Positions 18,851 to 27,406 are shown, counted from the first letter of the stretch. The stretch is 64,000 nucleotides of DNA from Paenibacillus sp. IHBB 10380 (GCF_000949425.1 NZ_CP010976.1:4154001-4218000); one strand, 5' to 3'. Notes: a model not told the origin generated them from the letters alone. Translations and numbers: made by a program.

Positions 18851-21751
18851 TTAATTGGATACCGTTAATGTATTAATCAATTCTTGCCGTTTAATTTTGC
18901 CGACCCCACTTCGCGGTATTTGCAGCACTTTAATGAATTTTTGAGGCAATTTAAACGGAGCCAAATGCAATTGGCAATGTGCAATGATTTGATCCTGGCT
19001 CACATCAGATTCGGATACAATGAATGCGATAGGATACTCTGTCGTTTTCCGTTCATTCATCATTCCAACAACGGCAACATCGCGAATTCCCTTTAGTTTC
19101 ATCAAGACATTCTCAACTTCAAGCGGGTCTACTTTTTTGCCCGCTACATTAATCATTTCGGATGTCCGTCCGTTAATATATAAATAATTATTCTTTAAGA
19201 AACCTCTGTCTGTTGTCTGATAATAGCCATCGGGAGAGACTACAAACGGAAAAGTAGCTTTATAATATCCTTTGGCCATAGAAGATGATCTAACTTGAAT
19301 AAGACCTGACTCTTCATTGGGTAATGAAGCTCCTTCTTCATCCACAATTCGGATATCGACCCCAGGAACTGGCAATCCTAAAGAATGTTCTTGTGAACCG
19401 TCGTTAAATGTAACCGGTCCTGCCTCTACAATACCGTAGTAATCGCATATTTCTATTCCCACTTTATTATAGAAATCTTGCCTAACTGTATGATGTAAAG
19501 GAGCAGCTGATGACAGACATATCCGTAAAGTATGATTATTCTCACAAAATTTCGATTGATTTAATAGGTCATATGCCACAGGAAATGCTACAAGAATCGT
19601 AATCTTCTCATTTACTACTGTATTCCAAATCGATTTCGGTGTAATTTGCCTGTGAATGTAAAGCGTTGCACCAGAAACAAATACTGCAAGCAATGAAGTG
19701 TTAAAGGCCAAACCATTGTGAAATAGCGCTGTACATAACACTCTATCCTCCGAAGTGATGTTTGAAGCCTTCGCCCAGTTGACGCCCGCATTTATAACAG
19801 CGTCATGAGTAAACATAAGACACTTTGGTCGCCCTGTCGTTCCAGAAGAAAATCTACAAGTAGCTACATTTGCAAAAGAATCTTCTTGAAAAGAGTCAAA
19901 TTGCTCCTCTCTTAATTCAACCTGGACTTCTCCGTTCTCATTTAATGTTAGAATGGAGCCAATATCGTAATACGAGCATAACGAATCAATTTCATCTTGA
20001 GTAAACGTATGGTCGATAAGCATTGGAATATATCCTTCAAGCAGCAATCCATAATAAACGAATAAATAATTAGAACAATTTTTCATACTGATGCCTACCG
20101 GATATTTTTTAGGAATTCTCTGCTTTAACCATGATGAACTTAACACGACTTGGTTCCAAAATTCTGAATATGTGTAAACTTTCCCCTCACTTTGAATGGC
20201 TACTTTTTCACCAAATTCTTCAACTGCCTTATGCAATTTGTCAATAATCCATTGATATTGTGGCGCTTTATCCATGTTTATCTCCATATCATTTTGGGGT
20301 TTATTTAAGTAATGTCGATCCCTTTTAACTTTAAATGCAGAATGCAAATCATCTTTGCCAAGCGTCCCCGAATATACAATCTCCATTTGTTCGTCTAACT
20401 GTAGTAACGTCTTGACATCATCATCATAATATCCACCAATTGCGGAATAACCCAATTTCAACTCATGCGACTTCAGATAAATCATTTGACCCAAAATACC
20501 TACATCTATCAATTTTTGTTGATAAGTGTAAAAGTTTTTTTCAGTAATTTGAGAATGATCTACGGCAAAGAAAAAGAGAACGGAAGCATCATGCACTAGC
20601 TCTTGTCCCAAACATAATTCTGCTGATTTACTTCTATAGTCACCCGCTTTGATCATCTTTAATTGTCCATTGAGCTCGTATAGACCAGGTATCATGCCTT
20701 CGACAGAATGTATGATGCAATAGGTCCGAATCGGCATGTTCAATCCATTAATGAATTCCATAAGTTTAATCAAATCATGCCGAGGGATTTCAACTGGCAA
20801 ATAGGAGGAACTAGATCGACGTTCAATGATCAGCCGTAGCATCTCGTTATAATCATTCCATTCTGCTGGAAGATTATATTGTGTTCTCCACTGTTCCGTT
20901 GGTTCAGCTAAAGAACTTTTTACGTTTTCTCGAAATTTATTAATAGGGGTCCAATCGAACAAAGCAGAATCGGAATCAACTGAAGTCACACATCTGTTTA
21001 AATTTTGACTTTTTCTATCATACAGATTTTCGATCACTTGATTACCAATGGCAAAGCTACTTTGCTGAACTGCGATAATACTTACAGGATCTTCATCTCT
21101 ATCAATATTTAATAGAGTTTTGAGATGCTGTGATTTAAAAGCTGTGTATGTTGAGAAATGAAAACCCATTGAGTTCAGCACGGATTGGTAATTCGCGATA
21201 ACGTGACCTGCGTCAATCAGAGTGAAGCGATATCCCCGATGGGAATATTTCCAACAACTTCTCCAAGGGATCGTGGAAATAACGATATAGAAACTTGCAT
21301 CTAAGTCATCCGGGAGAATGGTTCCTTCTAGTAAAAAAAGTGCGTCTGAGCATGATATTTTGTGTAATGAAGTATTCAAGGCAGAATAATGATATACGCC
21401 TGGTTCTACCCCATCTAACGAACGTACTATGACATATGCCTCAACTGGATAGCATGCTCCAGCCGAGGGAAATGACCACAGCATCTCCGATTGGTATCCA
21501 TAAAACTTTACAGAGGTAACACCAAAAGATGTCAGTAGTATTCTTTCTAAAATACTAAGCCCTGTTTTGGGAATGATACTATCATCCGTTGAATTAAACA
21601 CCGATGTTTTCAAACGAGAATAAGGTCCCTCATAGATTTTATGACGTTGAGGGCGAGGTGAATTATTAAATTTGGTTCCAACATACTCTCTACCCTTTAG
21701 GTTCCTAAATATAGATAATTCCTCGACAGGTCCATTCATCTTGTTAACCAT
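18851..21751 (-). CDS. SagB-SagB-adenylation three-domain fusion enzyme
   Basis: 966 residues. Residues about 45-235: a SagB/ThcOx-like FMN nitroreductase domain (SFPSAGACYPVE 93-104, GVEPGVYHY 114-122, TLIDAGHVIANY 177-188). Residues about 300-465: a second nitroreductase-like domain (RRSSSSYLP 311-319, IPGLYEL 354-360). Residues about 500-966: an AMP-forming adenylation domain with SSGTTGRPK (635-643), YYGIVEAGP (771-779), TTDRG (846-850) and SGVGKIKR (948-955). The A4 region reads LFHNGLAFN, lacking the aspartate that binds an alpha-amino group, so the substrate may be a simple acid or a beta/gamma-amino acid. Predicted role: activate an acid for a carrier protein and oxidise the bound unit. 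GGAGG precedes ATG 21749-21751; it overlaps the aldolase gene by 8 bases. Confidence 0.85.
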   Translation of the reverse strand: MVNKMNGPVEELSIFRNLKGREYVGTKFNNSPRPQRHKIYEGPYSRLKTSVFNSTDDSIIPKTGLSILERILLTSFGVTSVKFYGYQSEMLWSFPSAGACYPVEAYVIVRSLDGVEPGVYHYSALNTSLHKISCSDALFLLEGTILPDDLDASFYIVISTIPWRSCWKYSHRGYRFTLIDAGHVIANYQSVLNSMGFHFSTYTAFKSQHLKTLLNIDRDEDPVSIIAVQQSSFAIGNQVIENLYDRKSQNLNRCVTSVDSDSALFDWTPINKFRENVKSSLAEPTEQWRTQYNLPAEWNDYNEMLRLIIERRSSSSYLPVEIPRHDLIKLMEFINGLNMPIRTYCIIHSVEGMIPGLYELNGQLKMIKAGDYRSKSAELCLGQELVHDASVLFFFAVDHSQITEKNFYTYQQKLIDVGILGQMIYLKSHELKLGYSAIGGYYDDDVKTLLQLDEQMEIVYSGTLGKDDLHSAFKVKRDRHYLNKPQNDMEINMDKAPQYQWIIDKLHKAVEEFGEKVAIQSEGKVYTYSEFWNQVVLSSSWLKQRIPKKYPVGISMKNCSNYLFVYYGLLLEGYIPMLIDHTFTQDEIDSLCSYYDIGSILTLNENGEVQVELREEQFDSFQEDSFANVATCRFSSGTTGRPKCLMFTHDAVINAGVNWAKASNITSEDRVLCTALFHNGLAFNTSLLAVFVSGATLYIHRQITPKSIWNTVVNEKITILVAFPVAYDLLNQSKFCENNHTLRICLSSAAPLHHTVRQDFYNKVGIEICDYYGIVEAGPVTFNDGSQEHSLGLPVPGVDIRIVDEEGASLPNEESGLIQVRSSSMAKGYYKATFPFVVSPDGYYQTTDRGFLKNNYLYINGRTSEMINVAGKKVDPLEVENVLMKLKGIRDVAVVGMMNERKTTEYPIAFIVSESDVSQDQIIAHCQLHLAPFKLPQKFIKVLQIPRSGVGKIKRQELINTLTVSN

Positions 21752-22490
21752 TTGTTTCGCCTCCAGTCACAAATGGTTCATTTGTACCGAACTGCCTATC
21801 TGCTTTTCTACACCAGTAAGCCCAATACTCTCGAATGGCTGTTGAGCCATAAATAATTTTACTCTTCATTTTAATTTCATGACCTTCTGTCCAAGAATAA
21901 GGAACACCGGTTGATTCAGCTATAAGCTGCATCCTGCATGCATTCTCTAGTACAGTTGCCCAACAAACGGTCTCTGGAATTGATTTCCCAACTGAGACGA
22001 TACCGTGATTTTTAAGAAGCATCGTATTGCTACTTCCAAGAGCTTGCGCTACTTCAGCAGCAATATTCGGATTTGTCACTGTATTAGTAGTCAATGTGAA
22101 TCGTGCCGTGTTCATGATCGGTGTAGCATCATGAGTAATGGGTCGAAGATCTAAACTAGTAGCACTGAAAATCATAGAGTAAGGAGGATGCGAATGTATG
22201 ATGCAATTCACATCATTTCTAGCACGGTAGATTTCTGTATGTAAGGGCCATTCAGAAGGAATCGGCCCCTCCCCTTCCAAGCGATTTCCATCGTAGTCAA
22301 TCTGAATGAAATCTTGTTCTGTCGTTTCTTCCCATCCTAAGAAACCTTTCCGAATCCATATACTTTCTGAATCCTTATCTCTATAGGAGATTTGACCATT
22401 ATTTATGTCATTGTGATTTTCCATGTATAATATTTTTGAAGCGTAAGTCATTTCACGGATGTAATCTTTAGTCATAACTGTTTCCATCAT
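21744..22490 (-). CDS. Class II aldolase/adducin family protein
   Basis: 248 residues. The zinc-binding IIHSHPPYS (about 97-105) and LLKNHGIVSVG (about 158-168) and the early NGQISYRD place it among class II aldolases and epimerases (fuculose/ribulose-phosphate type). These enzymes cleave or join sugar-phosphate-like C-C bonds through a zinc-bound enediolate. GGAGGG lies just before the ATG at 22488-22490 (a second ATG follows directly). In the cluster it could make or trim a sugar-like or hydroxy-acid unit; substrate is not deducible. Confidence 0.83.
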   Translation of the reverse strand: MMETVMTKDYIREMTYASKILYMENHNDINNGQISYRDKDSESIWIRKGFLGWEETTEQDFIQIDYDGNRLEGEGPIPSEWPLHTEIYRARNDVNCIIHSHPPYSMIFSATSLDLRPITHDATPIMNTARFTLTTNTVTNPNIAAEVAQALGSSNTMLLKNHGIVSVGKSIPETVCWATVLENACRMQLIAESTGVPYSWTEGHEIKMKSKIIYGSTAIREYWAYWCRKADRQFGTNEPFVTGGETNG

Positions 22491-22535
22491 TGTTCCCTCC
22501 TTATTTAAATGGCACAAGTGATTATGCACTACCCG

Positions 22536-22793
22536 TTATACAGACGCTTTCTCAAATTCCTTTTCTATAAATTGACATAAACTTGAAATGGAATTTAGAA
22601 CTTCCGGACTTATTTTCTCCACATCAATTTCAATGTCATATTCTTCTTCCAGTAATACTATTATCTTGATTTGAGCCAATGAATCTAATCCAAGTTGATG
22701 AATATTATCACCGACTCTTTCAACGTCTTCGATCGTTAAGTTCCCGTCAGTTGCCTCTACGATAGACGCTTTAATCTTAGTAATCAGTTCCAT
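22536..22793 (-). CDS. Free-standing acyl/peptidyl carrier protein 1
   Basis: 85 residues of typical carrier-protein make-up: acidic, helical, with LGLDSLAQ near 35-42, whose serine is the phosphopantetheine site. ATG 22791-22793 follows AGGGGTGAG. Its coding sequence begins 6 bases beyond the end of the antiporter gene. A carrier with no fused catalytic domain needs a stand-alone activating enzyme, which is present at 18851-21751. No phosphopantetheinyl transferase is in the window, so a genomic Sfp-type enzyme must serve it. Confidence 0.9.
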   Translation of the reverse strand: MELITKIKASIVEATDGNLTIEDVERVGDNIHQLGLDSLAQIKIIVLLEEEYDIEIDVEKISPEVLNSISSLCQFIEKEFEKASV

Positions 22794-22798
22794 TCTTC

Positions 22799-24091
22799 TC
22801 ACCCCTTTATTAGATTTTTATTGGCTATCCTGCCCTCTTCCTTAGTTCCTTTTCCCATAGATAAATTATAAATTGGCTTTGCTAGAGCCGTGGTTATAAA
22901 GGCCATTAGAACGAGTAAGGAATACAATTCTTGCGAAATGATTCCATTAGCATAGCCGATGTTGACGACAATAAGCTCCATCAACCCTTTGGCATTCATC
23001 AATCCTCCAACTGCCGAAGATTCTCTCCAGCTAAATCCCAGACTCCTCATATAAAGCGTGCATCCGCCATACTTTCCTAGAAATGATGCGAATAGAATGT
23101 AGAGAAAAGGATATAACATTTCAATACTGTTCAGACCCAGCAAGTTGGTGTTCAAACCAGAGACTACAAAAAATATAGGCAAAAAGAAGACAATGATAAA
23201 ATCTTTTAATTTAGCTTCAATTTCAGTTTGAAACTTTTCTGTTTTAGGCATCACCATTCCCAAGACAAAACACCCAAATACCGCACTAATGCCAATAGTT
23301 TCGGTAATCGCCCCCGTAAGTAGGGTTAATATCAACACCAATACTAAACTAGCATTGGTTAAAGTTGCTTCCTTCTCCACCTTATCGCCTAATCGCTGCA
23401 TAAGTGGCTTTACCATATAAACCACTACAAGGATAAATATGATGCCAAAGATAATTGGAGAAAGTGCAGATAGAAGACTGTGAGAATTTACAATAGCTAA
23501 TACGATAGCGAGAAAACTCCAGGCGACAGCATCGTCAATGCTACCTGCTGTTAAAGAAAGAGGTCCTAGTTTAGATCTCATCAAACCTTCCTCTTGAAGA
23601 ATTCGCGCAAGCATCGGTATGGAGGTAATCGCTAGTGCAACACCCATAAATAGCATAAAGGCGAATGAAGATATATGACCATAAGAGAACTTACTGTACA
23701 GAAATAATGAGATGGCACCACCCAATATAAAAGGAGGAACGATGCCGGATACCGCTAACATTCCCGCTTCTTTAAATGATCTCTTGGTGATTGCTTTCAT
23801 TTCCATACCAATTAACAACATAAATATAAACAATCCCAAATTGCTTAATACATATAAGATGCTTTTTACATCCGCGTTAAAGATCCCACTGCTGAGTTCA
23901 GGGAAAAAGTAACTAAAGCAAGTGGGCCCAAGAAATATACCTGCAAGCATTTCACCAACAACAGCCGGTTGCTTGAAATATATTGCCACCCTCATAAAAA
24001 TTCGAGCTGTAACCAAAATGATGACTAGGGCTATAATCACGCTAATAAGAAGGTTAACATTACTATTAATAACAATCACAGCCCTTTTCAA
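22799..24091 (-). CDS. Cation:proton antiporter (CPA2 type)
   Basis: 430 residues, about 12-13 membrane segments. KQPAVVGEMLAGIFLGPT (about 40-57), SLTAGSIDDAVAWSFLA (about 178-194, with the paired acidic residues of the ion site) and GLMNAKGLMELIVVNIGY fit the CPA2/KefB-NhaA-like family. It lacks C-terminal TrkA domains. The frame opens with a TTG at 24089-24091 with no clear ribosome site, so the true start is uncertain. Antiporters appear in some natural-product clusters as resistance or pH/ion homeostasis genes; an ionophoric or membrane-active product is one possibility. Confidence 0.8.
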   Translation of the reverse strand: MKRAVIVINSNVNLLISVIIALVIILVTARIFMRVAIYFKQPAVVGEMLAGIFLGPTCFSYFFPELSSGIFNADVKSILYVLSNLGLFIFMLLIGMEMKAITKRSFKEAGMLAVSGIVPPFILGGAISLFLYSKFSYGHISSFAFMLFMGVALAITSIPMLARILQEEGLMRSKLGPLSLTAGSIDDAVAWSFLAIVLAIVNSHSLLSALSPIIFGIIFILVVVYMVKPLMQRLGDKVEKEATLTNASLVLVLILTLLTGAITETIGISAVFGCFVLGMVMPKTEKFQTEIEAKLKDFIIVFFLPIFFVVSGLNTNLLGLNSIEMLYPFLYILFASFLGKYGGCTLYMRSLGFSWRESSAVGGLMNAKGLMELIVVNIGYANGIISQELYSLLVLMAFITTALAKPIYNLSMGKGTKEEGRIANKNLIKG

Positions 24092-24134
24092 TAAGGAATA
24101 TGGAAATATAGGAATATGGAATTATCATTTTTAT

Positions 24135-25811
24135 TTACTCAAGTTCAGCGGCTACTTCTTTATTTCCTGATAAAAAGGATCCGTCAAAATCAAAATATAA
24201 TTTCCTGATTTTTTCCGGCGCATTTTGTGCACCCCACGTTACAATGTCATACAAAGCTATCAAATTCATTTTTCCGATATAGTGCCTGTCTGGATTCGTC
24301 AGATCGTATTGTTCCGGAAGAAAATCTAGTTCGCTATAATAACCATAAATTCGCTTGACAGCTTCATCTATTGGCAAATGATTATCTCGAACCTCTTCCA
24401 CCGTAGAAGCAACCTTTTCAAACAACGGTTGGAATTCATCTAAATCGACACACAGCGAACCGATATAGGGAGCTTTCTCAATAGCTAATAGATGTTCAAT
24501 ATTATTTTCCTTATAATATTTTGATAATATTTGAGTAAATCTTAACGATGTAAAAGCTTGTCCTAAAGCCCAAATTCGGTACCAAGCATTCCAAAGGTCA
24601 AAGTCCTTAAAAGCAGCATACGAGCAAGCAACCAAGCGATCGTTTGTATCATACGAGTTCTGGATAATCTCAGCTACGGGCTCAAAGCGTTCCTTATAAA
24701 AATGATCTTCATTTACGGAATCAATCAATCTTTGTGCTAATGAATTGATTGTTTCAGTCGTAATCGCAAGCCCTCGTGAGAATAGCGGGTCGATAAACGC
24801 AGATGCATGTGCCAATAAACAGAACCGATCTCCTACGACTTCTGAGGCTGAATACTGTAGCCTATTTGAGCTAATCCATTCCCGTACTGGCTTTGCATCC
24901 TCAAATTGTTTAGCTACTTCAGGAAATCTACTTAGAAATTCACTGAACTCCTGTTCAGGTTCCTTATCTGTTTTAGGTGGGGTTTTAGTAAGATCGAACT
25001 GTAAGCCAACGCTGCATAATTTGCTTGTTGAATTTTCGGTGTTATCAAAAGGAATAACCCATAACCATCCACCGTCAAAAATATGGTGGAGTGTTCCATT
25101 ATGAAGTGGGCTTGGGAGATTATGCTCACTCTTCTTACAAATTTCATCGTATGGTTTAACGCCGATCATATGTGTAAATATCGATCGGGTATTCGTCTTC
25201 ATCCGAGTAGGTTCCTCACGCAATCCTAAACGTTTAGACAATACAGAATTGACTCCGCTCGCATCAACGATAAATTTAGCATGAAACTCATCGTTTACTG
25301 ACGTTTTGATCCATGCCCCCTCATCATTAATATCAATGTCGGTGATGAACGTTTTCTGCTTGATATCCGCACCGTATTTAATCGCGACCGCCATCATGTA
25401 AGCATCCGTATCTTGACGCATTAAATGCGCCTCGGGTCCGTATGGAATATTGGGAACAGGTAGTTGTGTTGTCTCATTCGGATTTTGAGCCTGTCCTTCA
25501 CGATGATAAATGAACGAAAAGTTACGCTTAATACCGCTATTGGAAGTAATATTTTTTTGAATAAATGGCAGTGTACTACAGTGCATAATTTCAGGCACAT
25601 CATAACGTTCTGCCATGATACGCATCATAAATGAAGTTGCAGGAATCATCGACTCGCCAATGACAAATCTAGGATGTGTACCCGAATCAACAACTAGCAC
25701 TTTGACATTTTGCCTTGCGAGAATAGCCGCTAAAATCGTCCCTGCGATACCTGCACCAATAATAATCACATCGTAATTGTTTTTACTTTCATTGTTATGG
25801 ACCGTGTTCAT
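24135..25811 (-). CDS. Flavin-dependent halogenase-like FAD oxidoreductase
   Basis: 558 residues. FAD-binding GAGIAG (19-24), GESMIP (52-57), and GGWLWVIP (247-254), which contains the WxWxIP motif of flavin-dependent halogenases. Lys86 or Lys95 could be the catalytic lysine, and AFIDPLFSRG (about 340-350) is also halogenase-typical. Such enzymes chlorinate or brominate carrier-bound or free aromatic substrates with FADH2; some relatives are only hydroxylases. The ATG overlaps the carrier-protein stop (ATGA), so the pair is co-translated, which suggests the substrate is bound to that carrier. No flavin reductase is in the cluster. Confidence 0.75.
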   Translation of the reverse strand: MNTVHNNESKNNYDVIIIGAGIAGTILAAILARQNVKVLVVDSGTHPRFVIGESMIPATSFMMRIMAERYDVPEIMHCSTLPFIQKNITSNSGIKRNFSFIYHREGQAQNPNETTQLPVPNIPYGPEAHLMRQDTDAYMMAVAIKYGADIKQKTFITDIDINDEGAWIKTSVNDEFHAKFIVDASGVNSVLSKRLGLREEPTRMKTNTRSIFTHMIGVKPYDEICKKSEHNLPSPLHNGTLHHIFDGGWLWVIPFDNTENSTSKLCSVGLQFDLTKTPPKTDKEPEQEFSEFLSRFPEVAKQFEDAKPVREWISSNRLQYSASEVVGDRFCLLAHASAFIDPLFSRGLAITTETINSLAQRLIDSVNEDHFYKERFEPVAEIIQNSYDTNDRLVACSYAAFKDFDLWNAWYRIWALGQAFTSLRFTQILSKYYKENNIEHLLAIEKAPYIGSLCVDLDEFQPLFEKVASTVEEVRDNHLPIDEAVKRIYGYYSELDFLPEQYDLTNPDRHYIGKMNLIALYDIVTWGAQNAPEKIRKLYFDFDGSFLSGNKEVAAELE

Positions 25812-26065
25812 TCAACCACCCCTTCAAGTTTTACTGAACTTTCACTAACGAAATCAACCATATGTTGAATGGTCTTAATATTGTAGAATTCTACGCTGTC
25901 TTCATCGATTTCTAATTGATGGAGATTAATAATGTCGACCATCGACTTTACTAATGTCAACGAGTTTAGGCCCATTTGGGTCATATCATCATGAACTCCA
26001 ATATCGTCAACCTGAATATCTGCTTGGATTAATATTTCTCTAATTTTTGCTTCAATCGGATTCAA
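25808..26065 (-). CDS. Free-standing acyl/peptidyl carrier protein 2
   Basis: 85 residues. MGLNSLTLVK near 31-40 holds the phosphopantetheine serine. The open frame can start at a TTG at 26074, but AAGGAG directly abuts that codon; the next TTG (26063-26065) has AAGGAG 9 bases upstream and is preferred. Shares little with the other carrier beyond the motif, so the two probably carry different acyl groups. Overlaps the halogenase-like gene by 4 bases. Confidence 0.88.
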   Translation of the reverse strand: MNPIEAKIREILIQADIQVDDIGVHDDMTQMGLNSLTLVKSMVDIINLHQLEIDEDSVEFYNIKTIQHMVDFVSESSVKLEGVVE

Positions 26066-26094
26066 TTTATCCAACTCCTTCTATTAATGATTTC

Positions 26095-27057
26095 TTAATG
26101 ATTAACAGTTACAAGCAAATCCTTCTTTAAAGTTTCAATAATACGAGGTTCGAGCTCCAGCAACTTAGAACAGCACTCCGAAATTTTCAAAACACTAATT
26201 TTTCCAAAAATTTTATAATTAGTAATAAGTTTTCTAATTCTGTCGTTCAGTTCGACACTTTCCTCAAGAAGGATTTTCGCTTCCGTTTGATAATCCATCA
26301 CATTCAGATAGCGATTGAACAACATTCTGGAACTAGATAAAAAGAAGAAGGCATTCAGATATGATTCTAAAGTCTCCTCAACCTGAGAAAAATCTGAACT
26401 ATTCTCAGTAAGAAATTGGATTGCTTTTTGATATATACTAAAATCATCTTCAAAATCGTTAAGCCACAATTTGAATTTGTCCTCTATCCCTTTCACATCC
26501 GGATTTTGAACCCGATCAAGATCAATATCAAAATAAATTACCGTTTTTACGAATGGTTCACTAGGGTTATCGTCAAAGCTATTCCGGACGACCTCATCCG
26601 TGTAGTAATTATAAAAATCAGGCTGTGCATGATCTTGAATAAACCACTTTTTCTCATCCTTCTCATTCAATTCAGTGACAAACATACAATGGGCTTCATG
26701 TTTTTGCATATAGGTACTCACACGATGCTTGTAATAATATCCATTAATAAAAAGGAGTGCTATATCTCCTTTATTTAACTGTTCAACAATAATCGGCTCA
26801 GCTTCTTTAAAAGAATCAACTCGTATTTTATGAATTTGCAACCCAACAAAGTGAATATCCTCGATCATAGGTCTCTTGGTATAAAATTTCCATCTATCCG
26901 ATTGATTCACAATAAAATGTTCATAAATACTCTGGGAATGTTCAAAGGCACTATGACATAAATACTCGACTGGAACGCCTATACTTTTCCAATAACTTAC
27001 ATAATGCCCCTCCGCACAATTATAAAAATCCTCATCATAACGTGGAATTTTACGCAT
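26095..27057 (-). CDS. BtrH-like papain-fold acyltransferase, copy 3
   Basis: 320 residues. Cys14 in FYNCAEGHYV, His120/His123 in KHEAHCMFV and an acidic/amide pair in WFIQDHA (about 138-144) form the Cys-His-Asp pattern of BtrH N-terminal-like proteins. The second half (about 190-320) is helical. AAGGAG precedes ATG 27055-27057. As the first certain gene of the cluster it is followed directly by a carrier-protein gene, consistent with acyl transfer from that carrier to an acceptor, as shown for BtrH in butirosin assembly. Substrate unknown. Confidence 0.6.
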   Translation of the reverse strand: MRKIPRYDEDFYNCAEGHYVSYWKSIGVPVEYLCHSAFEHSQSIYEHFIVNQSDRWKFYTKRPMIEDIHFVGLQIHKIRVDSFKEAEPIIVEQLNKGDIALLFINGYYYKHRVSTYMQKHEAHCMFVTELNEKDEKKWFIQDHAQPDFYNYYTDEVVRNSFDDNPSEPFVKTVIYFDIDLDRVQNPDVKGIEDKFKLWLNDFEDDFSIYQKAIQFLTENSSDFSQVEETLESYLNAFFFLSSSRMLFNRYLNVMDYQTEAKILLEESVELNDRIRKLITNYKIFGKISVLKISECCSKLLELEPRIIETLKKDLLVTVNH

Positions 27058-27124
27058 ATTTTTCCTATCTCCTTTTCAAATAATATTATTAAAGTGTCAC
27101 CAATCCCAATACCTTTTGAAGCGA

Positions 27125-27331
27125 TCAGCTAAAACGTTCACCGTAAAAAGGACACATACAACTGTGCAGACAAATTTGAGTTATGCTCACCCCGCATTCG
27201 TAAAGGTTGGTTTTATCCCTGAGTTCTTGAACAAAAGTAGACTGACCTAGAGCATTGGATTGTATCCATCTAAACAGGGTAATGTCTTTGTAAACACCAG
27301 GGATAAGCATCTTCCCAGCGATGATGATCAC
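27125..27331 (-). CDS. Possible small Cys-rich peptide ahead of the cluster (uncertain)
   Basis: A 68-codon frame opening with GTG at 27329-27331 (an internal ATG lies at codon 8). I do not recognise the product. It ends in a cysteine-rich tail (YECGVSITQICLHSCMCPFY) with four cysteines in the last 23 residues. No convincing ribosome site precedes either start. It lies 67 bases before the first BtrH-like gene on the same strand, so it could be a cluster peptide, a leader peptide, or chance. Confidence 0.25.
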   Translation of the reverse strand: MIIIAGKMLIPGVYKDITLFRWIQSNALGQSTFVQELRDKTNLYECGVSITQICLHSCMCPFYGERFS

Positions 27332-27370
27332 TCAAAATACTTTACTTATTCACAATGGATGTCATGATGA

Positions 27371-27406
27371 GATGGAGGTCTTTACGAAGATGGAGGACTG
27401 TACGAA
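27371..27406. repeat. Imperfect tandem 18-bp repeat in the cluster leader
   Basis: GATGGAGGTCTTTACGAA (27371-27388) is followed directly by GATGGAGGACTGTACGAA (27389-27406), 16 of 18 identical, and a decayed third start (GATAGAGAGGAA). It lies in the presumed untranslated leader of the biosynthetic run. Confidence 0.7.

Noticed and set aside
24745-25104. 119-codon plus-strand frame opposite the halogenase-like gene
   Set aside because: Composition mirrors the true gene on the other strand; no start signal.
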